From a virus: a stretch of DNA of 22,499 bases. The stretch's first letter is position 1. Each line of letters starts with the position of its first letter. Where the stretch lies: IMG/VR virus record IMGVR_UViG_3300037842_000176, positions 1 to 22,499 of that record; one strand, written 5' to 3'. This document shows positions 1-7,713 of this stretch, piece after piece. The notes below the pieces were generated by a model. That model was given only the letters and a program-made list of their open reading frames with translations. It did no database searches and was not told the origin of the DNA. A program made the position numbers and the translations under genes.

Positions 1-10
1 AAAGGCATAT

Positions 11-415
11 ATGTGGACTTGGCACGAGAAAGAAACCAACAACAAGTCTGAGCAACCTGGAGTGTCTCATCTACTTTGGGAAATGGGATTAGATAATGAT
101 GATTCTTGGAAAGGTAATAAGACACAATCTGCTAATGCCAGGGAACAATATGAATTATATGATTGGTGGACAAACCAAAGACCATATAGACAAGACGATG
201 CTATGGAAGAATGGGAAGCATATCATAAAGTAAAGAAAGAGGTTTATGGTGACGATGCTGATAACTTCTTTAGAGATGATTTAGATACTAAAGAGTTAAA
301 GAAACTTCAGAAGAAGTGGTTAATCAAATCAAATAAGATTGAGAAGGATAATCTTAAAGAAGATGAGAAGATGCTTATTAGACTTGTTAAAATTAGGAGT
401 TCGTTATGGACTTAA
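11..415 (+). CDS. Conserved marine T4-like phage hypothetical protein, possibly 5'-truncated
   Basis: The function is unknown. The 134 residues are rich in Trp and charged residues. An early segment reads ELYDWWTNQRPYRQD (about residues 48-62) and the protein ends MLIRLVKIRSSLWT. From memory, this Trp-Trp-Arg-Pro segment and Leu-Trp-Thr C-terminus recur in a family of hypothetical proteins from T4-like marine phages, whose members are usually longer at the N-terminus. The frame stays open to the left edge of the window, so the gene may begin upstream. Against that, AAAGG at 1-5 is a plausible ribosome binding site for the ATG at 11. The 3' end overlaps the next gene by 10 nt, which suggests translational coupling. 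Confidence 0.65.
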   Translation: MWTWHEKETNNKSEQPGVSHLLWEMGLDNDDSWKGNKTQSANAREQYELYDWWTNQRPYRQDDAMEEWEAYHKVKKEVYGDDADNFFRDDLDTKELKKLQKKWLIKSNKIEKDNLKEDEKMLIRLVKIRSSLWT

Positions 416-606
416 ATGTTATGGACTTAAGTGATATTGAAGCAGGGGAAGTAACAGTTAAAGGTATTGAAGTTAATCAACCATCCAATTGGGAATGTTA
501 CCTCACTCCAGATTTAATACTTAATCCAACTATGGGCAATGAACCTAATTGGTTTAATAGAAAGATGCAAGAGTTATGCTTTGGTTTTAAATGGAGAAAG
601 AAATGA
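406..606 (+). CDS. Small hypothetical protein (66 aa)
   Basis: I do not recognise this 66-residue soluble protein. Its start is supported by AGGAG at 395-399, six bases before the ATG, inside the end of the preceding gene. Near the N-terminus it carries DLSDIEAGEV, which resembles DLDAIEAGDV at the C-terminus of the protein encoded at 3406-3717. This may be a short shared peptide or chance. The C-terminus is basic (FKWRKK). The stop codon overlaps the next small gene in an ATGA arrangement. Confidence 0.6.
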   Translation: MDLNVMDLSDIEAGEVTVKGIEVNQPSNWECYLTPDLILNPTMGNEPNWFNRKMQELCFGFKWRKK

Positions 607-713
607 TATTGTTATGGGCTATGTTTATACTCGGTGTTGTATTTGGTATGTCACTTTTAATGGGTGTTATGGAATATATGAAGTACAAAGAATATCAAAA
701 ATATGTTGAATAA
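603..713 (+). CDS. Single-span membrane microprotein (36 aa)
   Basis: This 36-residue reading frame begins ATGA on the stop of the preceding gene, a classic coupled start. Residues 1-23 (MILLWAMFILGVVFGMSLLM and on) form one hydrophobic span, followed by a charged tail rich in Lys, Tyr and Glu. It is probably a small inner-membrane protein of unknown role. It ends just before the promoter at 717-745, so it appears to be the last gene of its transcription unit. Confidence 0.5.
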   Translation: MILLWAMFILGVVFGMSLLMGVMEYMKYKEYQKYVE

Positions 714-716
714 AGG

Positions 717-745
717 TTTACTTTTGGTTGAATGTAGGGTATAAT
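717..745 (+). promoter_or_regulatory. Sigma70-type promoter P1 (TTTACT / TATAAT)
   Basis: TTTACT at 717-722 and TATAAT at 740-745 are separated by exactly 17 bp. The -10 lies in the context GGGTATAATATA. The same arrangement recurs at 3355, 6184, 16340 and 17884. It lies right after the stop at 713 and about 30 bp before the ATG at 775, so it should drive the 775-1631 group. Confidence 0.75.
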
Positions 746-774
746 ATAGGTATTGATTGAATAAAAGGGAAAAT

Positions 775-972
775 ATGAAAAATGTGAGCGATACGTTAGA
801 CGATATTATGGTTATGGGTAAGGAGATAGATGACAAAGTTTCATCACTATCCGATTTGATTGAGACAATGATGTTGACAAATCAAGATATGTTTAATAAG
901 ATTCAGTTCTTAGAGAAACGTATCAATCTAATTGAAGACGAAGACGTTGTTGTTGGATGGGAACCTAAGTGA
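775..972 (+). CDS. Small coiled-coil hypothetical protein (65 aa)
   Basis: The function is unknown. The predicted protein is largely helical, with heptad-like spacing of Leu, Ile and Met (IDDKVSSLSDLIETMML, then FLEKRINLIEDE), suggesting a short coiled coil and an oligomer. The ATG at 775 is chosen because AAAAGGG lies 5-11 bases upstream. An in-frame TTG at 757 would fall almost on the transcription start of promoter P1 and has no ribosome binding site. The gene ends inside the GTG start of the metallophosphoesterase (GTGA overlap). Confidence 0.6.
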   Translation: MKNVSDTLDDIMVMGKEIDDKVSSLSDLIETMMLTNQDMFNKIQFLEKRINLIEDEDVVVGWEPK

Positions 973-1631
973 ATCTACATATAATATCAGATACGCATAC
1001 TAAACACAGAGAACTAAACTTACCAGGCGGAGATGTACTTATACACGCCGGTGACTTTATGAGTTCTGGTTATGGGTTGGATGATGCTATTGATTTTCTT
1101 AATTGGTTTGAGGTTCAAGATTATAAGCATAAAATCTTTATTGCTGGTAATCACGATAGAATATTCGAAGACAATCCAGAAGGAATGAAACTTGTGTTAG
1201 ACGCATACCCAACAATAACTTATTTACAAGATGAAGGTTGTACTATTGATGGTATTAACTTTTATGGTTCTCCTTGGACCCCTGCATTTTGTGGCTGGGC
1301 ATTTCAATTACATAATGATTATGAAGATACAGAAATTTGGAGAAAGATTCCAACAGATACTGATGTTCTTATTACACACGGACCTGCCTATGGCTTTCTT
1401 GACCAATTTGTTATGCCTACGGGCGATTTAAGTGCTAGACTTGGTTCTAAGGGATTGCATAATTGGATTGATGCCAATAATCCTAATGTACATATCTGTG
1501 GGCATATTCATACACCACCTGAGCAAATCTTAGATGGTTACGGCGAGATTACGACACACATCAATGCTGCATGTTTAAACGAGAGTTACGAATTTAAAAA
1601 CAATAAAGGTTATATAGAATGGGTGCTTTAA
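969..1631 (+). CDS. Calcineurin-like metallophosphoesterase
   Basis: This 220-residue protein is predicted to be a dinuclear-metal phosphoesterase acting on a phosphomonoester or phosphodiester; the substrate is unknown. The conserved motifs occur in order: DTH at residues 8-10, GD at 28-29, GNHD at 60-63, a single His in THGP at 137, and GHIH at 178-181. These supply the usual metal ligands. Its size and motif spacing resemble the small single-domain metallophosphatases related to MPPED1/UPF0046 rather than Mre11/SbcD nucleases. The start is GTG, overlapping the previous stop. The gene overlaps the next by 13 nt. Such enzymes are common accessory genes in T4-like marine phages. Confidence 0.88.
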   Translation: MNLHIISDTHTKHRELNLPGGDVLIHAGDFMSSGYGLDDAIDFLNWFEVQDYKHKIFIAGNHDRIFEDNPEGMKLVLDAYPTITYLQDEGCTIDGINFYGSPWTPAFCGWAFQLHNDYEDTEIWRKIPTDTDVLITHGPAYGFLDQFVMPTGDLSARLGSKGLHNWIDANNPNVHICGHIHTPPEQILDGYGEITTHINAACLNESYEFKNNKGYIEWVL

Positions 1632-1819
1632 AAGATGCATTTGAGGCATACGAGGAGAAGATAACCGATCTAACCAATAAGGTTAATGAGTTGGAGACAG
1701 AATTAAAGTCTGTACACGGACGGTATGAAGACCTCTGTGCCGTATTAAGGAAGAAAGCGAACGAAGAAAGGAACGAAGATTATTCCTCAACTGATTATAA
1801 TGACGGAGATTTTTACTAA
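1619..1819 (+). CDS. Small coiled-coil hypothetical protein (66 aa)
   Basis: The N-terminal two thirds is a clear heptad pattern (ITDLTNKVNELETELKSV), followed by an acidic, Tyr-rich tail (YSSTDYNDGDFY). The start lies within the last 13 bases of the metallophosphoesterase gene, and the stop (TAA) overlaps the next ATG, so it is part of a tightly coupled unit. The role is unknown. It may be an oligomerisation or accessory protein for a neighbour, but that is a guess from position only. Confidence 0.55.
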   Translation: MGALKDAFEAYEEKITDLTNKVNELETELKSVHGRYEDLCAVLRKKANEERNEDYSSTDYNDGDFY

Positions 1820-1923
1820 TGAGTGCAGATGCAGCAGTTTGGATGTTTATCACTATTACGGTGGTTTTGTTTTGGGGAACTCCAGACATACACGACGCAA
1901 TAATTAATTACTTAATGAAATGA
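1819..1923 (+). CDS. Membrane microprotein (34 aa)
   Basis: This 34-residue frame starts at an ATG that shares its A with the preceding TAA stop and ends with ATGAAATGA, overlapping the next gene start at 1920. Residues 5-20 form a hydrophobic segment (AAVWMFITITVVLFWG), then a short polar tail. The tight overlaps on both sides are the main reason to accept it. The function is unknown. Confidence 0.45.
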   Translation: MSADAAVWMFITITVVLFWGTPDIHDAIINYLMK

Positions 1924-2993
1924 CAAAAGACGATGCACTAAAGTGTGTTGATGTTATAAAGAATTACTTTGATGAGTTTGATAACATTGAAGATTACATC
2001 AGAAGGCAGAAGTTAGCAAAGGTAGATTTAATGCCTGCGTCACTGCCAGGAATGGGAATTGAAAATGATTTGTTTACGGACTTCTCAATCTCACCTAATG
2101 ATATGGATTTTGAGATTGTTCAATTAAGAACTAATGTATGGGATAACTATATCAACATCATCTCAAGTCATACTAATATGACATCTATTCCAGGAAAGCA
2201 AATCAAGTTAGCGATTAAGGAAACAAACACTAATAAGTTTGTAGGGTTTATTCGATTGGGTTCACCCGTTATTAATTGTAAACCAAGGAATACGTTATTA
2301 GGTAAAGTGCCTGACTTAGATCCATTCAATAAGAGTGTTGTTATGGGATTCGTTGTAGTTCCTGCTCAACCGTTTGGGTTTAATTATCTAGGTGGTAAGT
2401 TGTTAGCAGGTATATGCTGTTCTCATACTGTAAGGAAAATGATTGATGATAAGTATGGATCTAATATAGTAATGTTTGAAACGACATCTCTATATGGTAA
2501 CAGCAAATCGTCAAGTCAGTATGATGGAATGAAACCGTTTCTAAAGAATAAGGGTTTGACTGAGAGTAATTTTATGCCTACGATTATAGGTGATGCATTT
2601 GATGAGTTGTTGAAAATATCAGGGCATAAAATAGATTGGGACCAATCAAGTCCGAAGATGAAAGCAACTTATACCATACTTGGTGCTATTAAGAAACAAC
2701 TTGATAAAGAAGAAACAAAAGAATTCAATAAGGTTATCGAGAAGTCAAAGAACTTAATAGAACAGAAACGGTATTATGTATCGAACTATGGCATAGAGAA
2801 CTATGTTGATGTTGTAAACGGTGCGACTGAGATTAAGAAGTCGGATAGTTATGACAAATTTGAATTAGGTAATATTATATCTTGGTGGAAAAAGAAAGCA
2901 ACTAAGAGATATGATAAACTAAAAGAGCAAGACCGAATCAGAAATGATATAGAGATTTGGTCTAATGATTGTAACATTGACATAATAAGGTGA
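1920..2993 (+). CDS. DUF4338/DruA-like hypothetical protein
   Basis: This 357-residue protein has a central region that looks like the DUF4338 family, which includes DruA of the Druantia defence system. It has KFVGFIRLGSPV at about 106-117, a strand-rich VVMGFVVVPAQPFGFNYLGGKLLA at about 140-163 (the 'rFlilP...n.L..k.La' pattern of that family), then a helical VRKMIDDKYG and NIVMFETTSLYG at about 182-193 where the family has a 'lleTf' segment. The match is by eye only. No catalytic role can be assigned, and phage relatives of DruA need not be defence proteins. The C-terminal 130 residues are Lys-rich and helical. The start overlaps the upstream microprotein by four bases. Confidence 0.5.
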   Translation: MTKDDALKCVDVIKNYFDEFDNIEDYIRRQKLAKVDLMPASLPGMGIENDLFTDFSISPNDMDFEIVQLRTNVWDNYINIISSHTNMTSIPGKQIKLAIKETNTNKFVGFIRLGSPVINCKPRNTLLGKVPDLDPFNKSVVMGFVVVPAQPFGFNYLGGKLLAGICCSHTVRKMIDDKYGSNIVMFETTSLYGNSKSSSQYDGMKPFLKNKGLTESNFMPTIIGDAFDELLKISGHKIDWDQSSPKMKATYTILGAIKKQLDKEETKEFNKVIEKSKNLIEQKRYYVSNYGIENYVDVVNGATEIKKSDSYDKFELGNIISWWKKKATKRYDKLKEQDRIRNDIEIWSNDCNIDIIR

Positions 2994-2995
2994 AT

Positions 2996-3190
2996 ATGGA
3001 AATATCAGAATACTATAAAGCAGACGGTACGTTTGCCCAAGTTAGACAAAACCCAGAGACAAAAGAACATTACATAATATACTTCGATGAAAGAGGTAAT
3101 ATCTTTAACACAGAACAGTTTCCTGGCAAGGCATTGAATTATGTTGAGGATGCTGCAGAAAATTATGCACTAGGGATTAAAACGTTATGA
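2996..3190 (+). CDS. Small hypothetical protein (64 aa)
   Basis: This is a mixed alpha/beta small protein with no recognised domain. It has an apparent two-strand start (EYYKADGTFAQVRQNPETKE then YIIYFDERGNIFN) and an acidic helical end. The ATG at 2996 is preferred because AAGG at 2987-2990 gives 5-base spacing. A GTG two codons earlier, overlapping the previous stop, is an alternative. The stop overlaps the next ATG (ATGA). Confidence 0.55.
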   Translation: MEISEYYKADGTFAQVRQNPETKEHYIIYFDERGNIFNTEQFPGKALNYVEDAAENYALGIKTL

Positions 3191-3351
3191 ATATTAATAG
3201 TTTAAAAGAAGCACAAGTATTAAAGATTATTGAAGCACTTTCTTTAATCAATGATAGGGAAACTGCTGGTTGGGTATTCAAACAATACTCTGAACAAAAG
3301 AAAGGTGGTCCGTGGAAGAAACGGTTAAGAGAGCAAGGATATACAGTTTAA
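3187..3351 (+). CDS. Small hypothetical protein (54 aa)
   Basis: This 54-residue frame begins ATGA on the stop of its neighbour and ends four bases before the -35 of promoter P2, so it closes the operon that began at P1. It is helical at the N-terminus (LKEAQVLKIIEALSLIN) and basic at the C-terminus (GGPWKKRLREQG). The role is unknown. The coupling and the exact fit between start overlap and promoter support it being real. Confidence 0.5.
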   Translation: MNINSLKEAQVLKIIEALSLINDRETAGWVFKQYSEQKKGGPWKKRLREQGYTV

Positions 3352-3354
3352 AAC

Positions 3355-3383
3355 TTTACTTCTTGTCTAAATACGGGTATAAT
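3355..3383 (+). promoter_or_regulatory. Sigma70-type promoter P2 (TTTACT / TATAAT)
   Basis: TTTACT at 3355-3360 and TATAAT at 3378-3383, with a 17-bp spacer and GGGTATAATATA context. It follows the stop codon at 3351 and precedes the ATG at 3406 by 22 bases. It should transcribe the 3406 gene and the halogenase. Confidence 0.78.
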
Positions 3384-3405
3384 ATAAGTTAAACGAGGAA
3401 TAATT

Positions 3406-3717
3406 ATGAATAAAAACTACAAGTTCAACGAAGAAAGAAACTGTTATGAATTTTGCGATGGTAAGGATTGCGATCTTCAAGACCAATTGAAGCACGGTGA
3501 TTTGCCACACAAATTATGTTCTGAATGTATTGGACAGTTTGAAGGTGTTGCTCCAGATAACAGCGAGTTATCTTCAACAAGTAAAATTAGAAGAGCAAGA
3601 AAAGAAGAAGTTCCTCACGCAACCGAGTTTATTAGTGGCGTGGGTACTAGTAGTCATAGAAAACGTACTCTTCAGAGTCGACCAGACCTAGATGCTATTG
3701 AAGCAGGAGATGTTTAG
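3406..3717 (+). CDS. Hypothetical protein upstream of the halogenase (103 aa)
   Basis: I do not recognise this protein. The N-terminal half has four Cys (CYEFCDGKDC, then LCSEC), which could bind a metal or iron, although the spacing is not a standard zinc ribbon. The C-terminal half is basic and Ser/Thr-rich and looks disordered. It is the first gene after promoter P2, and GAGG upstream of the ATG serves as ribosome binding site. Its last codons contain AGGAGA, the likely ribosome binding site for the TTG-initiated halogenase, so the two genes are translationally linked. A role as a small partner of the halogenase is possible but unsupported beyond position. Confidence 0.6.
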   Translation: MNKNYKFNEERNCYEFCDGKDCDLQDQLKHGDLPHKLCSECIGQFEGVAPDNSELSSTSKIRRARKEEVPHATEFISGVGTSSHRKRTLQSRPDLDAIEAGDV

Positions 3718-5199
3718 TTGATTAAGAATGTAACTGTACTCGGAGCAGGCACGGCAGGAATGTTGTCTGCCTTATGGGCACAAAAGTTTTTAGTTGATTC
3801 GAATGTTACTGTTATTGAGAATAGCAAGAAAGGTATTATTGGTGTTGGTGAAGCAACAATACCATCCTTCCCAGGGTTTCTGAGAATGATTGATATAGAC
3901 CCATTGCATATGTTGAAGTCTGTTAAAGGAACAATCAAAAACGGAATAAGTTTTGAAAATTGGAACGGTGATGGGGATAGATTTCTGCACGATTTTTCAT
4001 ATTCTGGGGATTTGGGCGAAGTGATATCAAATGCCAACATCCTTCCAATATTCACACACGATTGTGGTGTTCCTTATTATCAAAAACAATTAATCAATAA
4101 GGGTATCAAGTTTAAAGATTATTTCTATTCCCCCAGAATTTCATACGAAAATAAAGTAGATTTAAATAATGTGACATATGCGTTCCATTTTAATACCAAT
4201 AACGTTTCAAAGTATTTAAAAGAAGTTGCTGAAAGTAGAGGTATTAAATTTGTTGACGGCAATTTCGAAGGTGTTTCTCAAGACGAAAATGGTTATATCA
4301 ATCAAATTTTTTTAGAAGAAGAAACTGTCGACACTGATTTCGTATTTGATTGTAGTGGTATGGCGAGATTAATTCTTGGTGGGGTTTATAATGAAAAGTG
4401 GGTTTCATACAAAGAGTATTTACCTATGAAATGTGCCATCCCATTTTTCTTAGAAAATGAATACGATATAAAACCATACACCTCAGCAATCGCAATGAAG
4501 AACGGTTGGATGTGGAACACACCATTACAAGATAGAATCGGAGCAGGTTATGTTTTCGACTCAGATTATATTACCCCAGAAGAAGCACAACAAGAAGTTG
4601 AAGAATTTCTCGGGAAGAAGATAGCAGTTAATAAGACCATACACTTTGATGCTGGGAGGTATGAGAATATTTGGGTTAAAAATTGTATTGGTTTAGGGTT
4701 GTCTTCGAATTTCATTGAACCATTAGAATCAACTTCGATTGCGATGACGACAGACACCTTATCATACTTATTAAATTATGTTAATAATATGAATTCGAAG
4801 GAACAAACATCCAATATTAAATCATTCAACAAAAGAATGTCCGATGAGTATGAAGCAGTAAAGGAATTCATATATATGCACTACTTAACAAAAAGGCAAG
4901 ATTCTAAATTCTGGAAGGAATTCAGAGATAAGCACCCAATTCCAAAGAAATTAAGTTCTAAATTGGAATTACTATCAAATAACGACTTTAAGACTATAAA
5001 CATCAATACTAAAGAAGATGGCGGAATATGGAATTGTGAAAGTTATATGGCAATTGCAGAGGGTTTAGGTTTAATGGGTACTGGCAGCAACCTTGGATAC
5101 GAAAATATATCCCCGTCATTAGAGGAAATGGAAAATATATTTGATAAATTCAAAATAAATAATGCGATAACCCATAAAGAAGCATTACAACAATTATAA
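3718..5199 (+). CDS. Flavin-dependent tryptophan-halogenase-like enzyme
   Basis: This 493-residue protein is predicted to use FADH2, O2 and halide to halogenate an aromatic substrate. The N-terminal FAD motif GAGTAG is at residues 9-14. TIKNGISFENW at 72-82 contains Lys74, equivalent to the catalytic Lys of PrnA-type enzymes. The WxWxIP-like motif is WMWNTP at 264-269, with Thr in place of Ile, followed by PLQDRIGAGYVF. EPLEST at 334-339 supplies the conserved Glu near the active site. Length matches the family (about 500-540). The start is TTG immediately after the upstream stop, with AGGAGA seven bases before it. No flavin reductase is visible nearby, so reduced FAD would come from the host. 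The substrate is unknown; it could be free Trp, a peptide or a host metabolite. Confidence 0.9.
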   Translation: MIKNVTVLGAGTAGMLSALWAQKFLVDSNVTVIENSKKGIIGVGEATIPSFPGFLRMIDIDPLHMLKSVKGTIKNGISFENWNGDGDRFLHDFSYSGDLGEVISNANILPIFTHDCGVPYYQKQLINKGIKFKDYFYSPRISYENKVDLNNVTYAFHFNTNNVSKYLKEVAESRGIKFVDGNFEGVSQDENGYINQIFLEEETVDTDFVFDCSGMARLILGGVYNEKWVSYKEYLPMKCAIPFFLENEYDIKPYTSAIAMKNGWMWNTPLQDRIGAGYVFDSDYITPEEAQQEVEEFLGKKIAVNKTIHFDAGRYENIWVKNCIGLGLSSNFIEPLESTSIAMTTDTLSYLLNYVNNMNSKEQTSNIKSFNKRMSDEYEAVKEFIYMHYLTKRQDSKFWKEFRDKHPIPKKLSSKLELLSNNDFKTININTKEDGGIWNCESYMAIAEGLGLMGTGSNLGYENISPSLEEMENIFDKFKINNAITHKEALQQL

Positions 5200-5209
5200 A
5201 GGAAAAATA

Positions 5210-6181
5210 ATGTCATTAAATATTGTAAACGATACTGAAACAGTAGAACTTGGTCCATCTAAAGACGGCACGTATGATGGTGCTATGGGTGGTACTGAGT
5301 TAATGAATAAAGCACTATACGAAAGAGTAGATAATGATTTACTTGATGAGTTCTTTATTATTAAGTCTAGAGTGAGTGTTCTTGATAAGGATAAACCTAA
5401 CGTGTTATGGTTACACGATACTTGGGACGATCCGGAAGTACAACACCTTAAAGAACAAGAGAGCAGAGATAGGTTTGCTAAACTTGTATTCGTATCAAAC
5501 TATCAACTAGCAACGTATAACTTAGCATTGGGTGTTCCGTATGCTAATGCTACTGTATTAAGAAATGCTATTGACCCAATCGAGTATAAAGAAAAGGATA
5601 AGGATGTTATTCGTATCATCTATCACACTACTCCGCATCGTGGATTGAATCTTGTTGTTGCTGCAGTTAATGCAATTGCTAAAGAATTCGGTGATAAAAT
5701 TCATCTAGATGTGTTCTCATCGTTCGAAGCATATGGTTGGAAAGAACGAGATAAACCTTATGAAGAAATGTTTGAGGAAATTAGACAACACCCACAAATG
5801 ACGTATCACGGTTATCAATCTAATGACGTTGTTCGTAGTGCATTACAAGAAGCACATATCTATGCATACCCTAGTGTATGGCCAGAAACAAGTTGTATCT
5901 CTGCTATTGAAGCAATGAGTGCAGGTTGTGAAGTAGTATGTCCTAACTTCGCAGCACTTCCAGAAACTACTGGTAACTTTGCTCGTATGTATCAATTCAA
6001 TGAAGATATGAATGAACACGCAAACGTATTTGCCAATCAACTATATCAATCAGTCATTGAACATCGCGATCCAAATCTACAAAAGAAGTTAATGTTCCAG
6101 AAAAACTGGGTAGATAATTTCTATAATTGGGATCTACGTGCAGCAGAGTGGACTGATATGTTGAAAAATATTAAACGGTAA
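5210..6181 (+). CDS. GT-B fold glycosyltransferase (family 4-like)
   Basis: This 323-residue protein resembles GT4-type glycosyltransferases. A short N-terminal domain contains GGTELMN (27-33) and LWLHDTWDD (67-74). The C-terminal nucleotide-sugar domain has YHTTPHRGLNLVV (138-150) and the EX7E motif with Glu226 and Glu234 in PETSCISAIEAMSAG. It is somewhat shorter than typical GT4 enzymes (350-400), mainly in the N-terminal domain. It lies 10 bases behind the halogenase with AAGGAAAA as ribosome binding site. Likely targets are phage DNA bases, a virion protein or a host surface glycan. The sequence does not decide between them. Confidence 0.85.
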   Translation: MSLNIVNDTETVELGPSKDGTYDGAMGGTELMNKALYERVDNDLLDEFFIIKSRVSVLDKDKPNVLWLHDTWDDPEVQHLKEQESRDRFAKLVFVSNYQLATYNLALGVPYANATVLRNAIDPIEYKEKDKDVIRIIYHTTPHRGLNLVVAAVNAIAKEFGDKIHLDVFSSFEAYGWKERDKPYEEMFEEIRQHPQMTYHGYQSNDVVRSALQEAHIYAYPSVWPETSCISAIEAMSAGCEVVCPNFAALPETTGNFARMYQFNEDMNEHANVFANQLYQSVIEHRDPNLQKKLMFQKNWVDNFYNWDLRAAEWTDMLKNIKR

Positions 6182-6183
6182 AC

Positions 6184-6212
6184 TTTACTTTCATCACAAT
6201 TAAGAGTATAAT
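6184..6212 (+). promoter_or_regulatory. Sigma70-type promoter P3 (TTTACT / TATAAT)
   Basis: TTTACT at 6184-6189 and TATAAT at 6207-6212 with a 17-bp spacer, in the context AGTATAATATA. It starts three bases after the glycosyltransferase stop and lies 19 bases upstream of the ATG at 6232. It should drive the RNase H operon. Confidence 0.78.
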
Positions 6213-6231
6213 ATAACTTGAAGGAGAAACT

Positions 6232-6399
6232 ATGAGCAGTTGGGCAAATTTAAAAGAGAAGATTAAAACAACATTCAAAAGGACAGACTACAAGGTTCTT
6301 TATGAAGAAGAACGTAAAGTTGCTGAGAGTTGGGAATTTAAGTACAACAAGTTATATCGTCAATTAGGTGCAATTATAAAGGAGTCAAAAGGTGGGTAG
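6232..6399 (+). CDS. Small helical hypothetical protein (55 aa)
   Basis: This 55-residue frame has an excellent ribosome binding site (AAGGAG, about six bases before the ATG) and is the first gene after promoter P3. The protein is basic and helical (LKEKIKTTFKRTDYKVLYEE), with no recognised domain. It overlaps the next gene by 8 bases, and AAAGGAG near its end serves as that gene's ribosome binding site. The role is unknown. Confidence 0.6.
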   Translation: MSSWANLKEKIKTTFKRTDYKVLYEEERKVAESWEFKYNKLYRQLGAIIKESKGG

Positions 6400-6853
6400 G
6401 AAAATGACTGAAGAACAAAAGCAAGAAGCAGGTGATAGATTAGCAAAGGCACGTGCCTTAAAGAATCCACCACAATATAAAAATATTCATCCGAACGTGT
6501 TAGCACTTGATGATTCTGACCAACTCTCAATGAAGAGTGTTAAAGGTTGGATTAAACATCAACGTGAGTTATTAAAGACTGAACGTTATAATCATCGTAA
6601 GGGTGATAATAAAGCATTGTCTAGGATGAATAACATTCAAGGTTATATTCGTCAGTTACAATATTATCTAGAGAATGGTGATTATGTCGCATTACGGTCT
6701 GGTGCTGAAGAACAACATAAGGTAACTCAAGTTTGTACTGCTATGGCATATGATGCAGATGGGTTTGTTAAACGAAACATTGGTGTTGTATATCCAGATA
6801 TCGGTGGCGTTTGGACTAAAGAAATGGATGATGTAAATCGAGGTAAGATTTGA
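6392..6853 (+). CDS. Conserved phage hypothetical protein upstream of RNase H (153 aa)
   Basis: The function is unknown. The N-terminal 45 residues are charged and probably flexible. Residues 50-90 form a Lys/Arg/Gln-rich helical region (KGWIKHQRELLKTERYNHRK, then YIRQLQYYLENGDYV), and the C-terminus is a mixed region ending in DIGGVWTKEMDD. The basic helices could bind nucleic acid, which would suit its place directly ahead of the replication nuclease, but this is inference. GTG at 6392 is chosen for the GGAG at 6381-6384. ATG at 6404 is an alternative with a poorer site. The stop overlaps the TTG start of RNase H (TTGA). Confidence 0.65.
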   Translation: MGRKMTEEQKQEAGDRLAKARALKNPPQYKNIHPNVLALDDSDQLSMKSVKGWIKHQRELLKTERYNHRKGDNKALSRMNNIQGYIRQLQYYLENGDYVALRSGAEEQHKVTQVCTAMAYDADGFVKRNIGVVYPDIGGVWTKEMDDVNRGKI

Positions 6854-7713
6854 TTTTCGTCGACTTTAGTCAGGTAATGATTTCAAACACAATGGTACAT
6901 CTAGGCAAGACACAAACAACTGTAGATGAAGGTATGATGCGTCATATGATTTTAAATAGTCTGAGAATGTTTAAGAACTCATATGGTAAGAAGTATGGTG
7001 AGTTAGTTATCTGTGTTGATGATAGAAGTTATTGGCGTAGAGATATCTTTCCGTACTATAAGGCACATCGTAAGGAAAGTCGTGATAAGAGTCCAGTTGA
7101 TTGGAGTCAAGTATATGGTGTGCTCAATAAGATTCGTGATGAGATTGCTACCGTATTTCCTTACAAGGTTATTGGAGTAGAGAAAGCAGAAGCAGATGAC
7201 GTTATTGGAGTCCTTTCAAAGCATTTTGGAACTGTACTAAATAATGATTCTACTGAAAGAAACTTAATCTTATCAAGTGATAAAGACTTTGGTCAGTTGC
7301 AGAAGTTTGCTAACGTTGATCAATATAGTCCTATTACTAAGAAGTGGTTGCGTATTGATAATCCTAAGGACTTCCTAATGGAGCATATCATTAGAGGCGA
7401 TAGAGGTGATGGTATTCCTAACTTCTTATCTGATGATAGTGCTATTATTAGTAAGACTAGGCAGACTGCTATTGCTAAGAAGAAAGTTGAAGTTTGGTTG
7501 AAACAAGAACCTGCTGAGTTTTGTGATGATAATATGATGCGCAATTTCAAAAGGAATGAGCAATTGGTTGATTTAGAAATGATTCCTAATAAGATATCTT
7601 CTGAGATTATCAACCAGTTTGAGAATTATAAAGTCCCTGAACGTAGAGGACTATTGAACTATTTCATCAAGAACAAATTAAAGAACTTGATGGATGTGAT
7701 TGGAGAGTTTTGA
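6850..7713 (+). CDS. rnh: T4-type RNase H (FEN-1 family 5' nuclease)
   Basis: This 287-residue protein is a clear relative of T4 RNase H, the 5'-3' exonuclease that removes RNA primers and adjacent DNA from lagging-strand fragments. Family features line up in order: FVDFSQ with Asp5, CVDDRSYWRRDIFPYYK with Asp57 (T4 has a nearly identical YWRRDF segment), EKAEADD at 111-117, SSDKDF with Asp144 and Asp146, and GDRGD with Asp184 and Asp187. The C-terminus (ERRGLLNYFIKNKLKNLMD, then EF) also matches the T4 ending. It lacks about 14 N-terminal residues relative to T4. The start is TTG, overlapping the previous stop. It should work with the DNA ligase at 10422 in Okazaki fragment maturation. Confidence 0.95.
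   Translation: MIFVDFSQVMISNTMVHLGKTQTTVDEGMMRHMILNSLRMFKNSYGKKYGELVICVDDRSYWRRDIFPYYKAHRKESRDKSPVDWSQVYGVLNKIRDEIATVFPYKVIGVEKAEADDVIGVLSKHFGTVLNNDSTERNLILSSDKDFGQLQKFANVDQYSPITKKWLRIDNPKDFLMEHIIRGDRGDGIPNFLSDDSAIISKTRQTAIAKKKVEVWLKQEPAEFCDDNMMRNFKRNEQLVDLEMIPNKISSEIINQFENYKVPERRGLLNYFIKNKLKNLMDVIGEF

Noticed and set aside
757-774. TTG start 18 bases upstream of the 775 gene
   Set aside because: It would put the start almost on the transcription start of promoter P1 and has no ribosome binding site, while the ATG at 775 has AAAAGGG.
3714-4055. Minus-strand open frame opposite the halogenase start
   Set aside because: It lies wholly over conserved halogenase motifs (Lys74 region), has no promoter or ribosome binding site, and its translation shows no domain.
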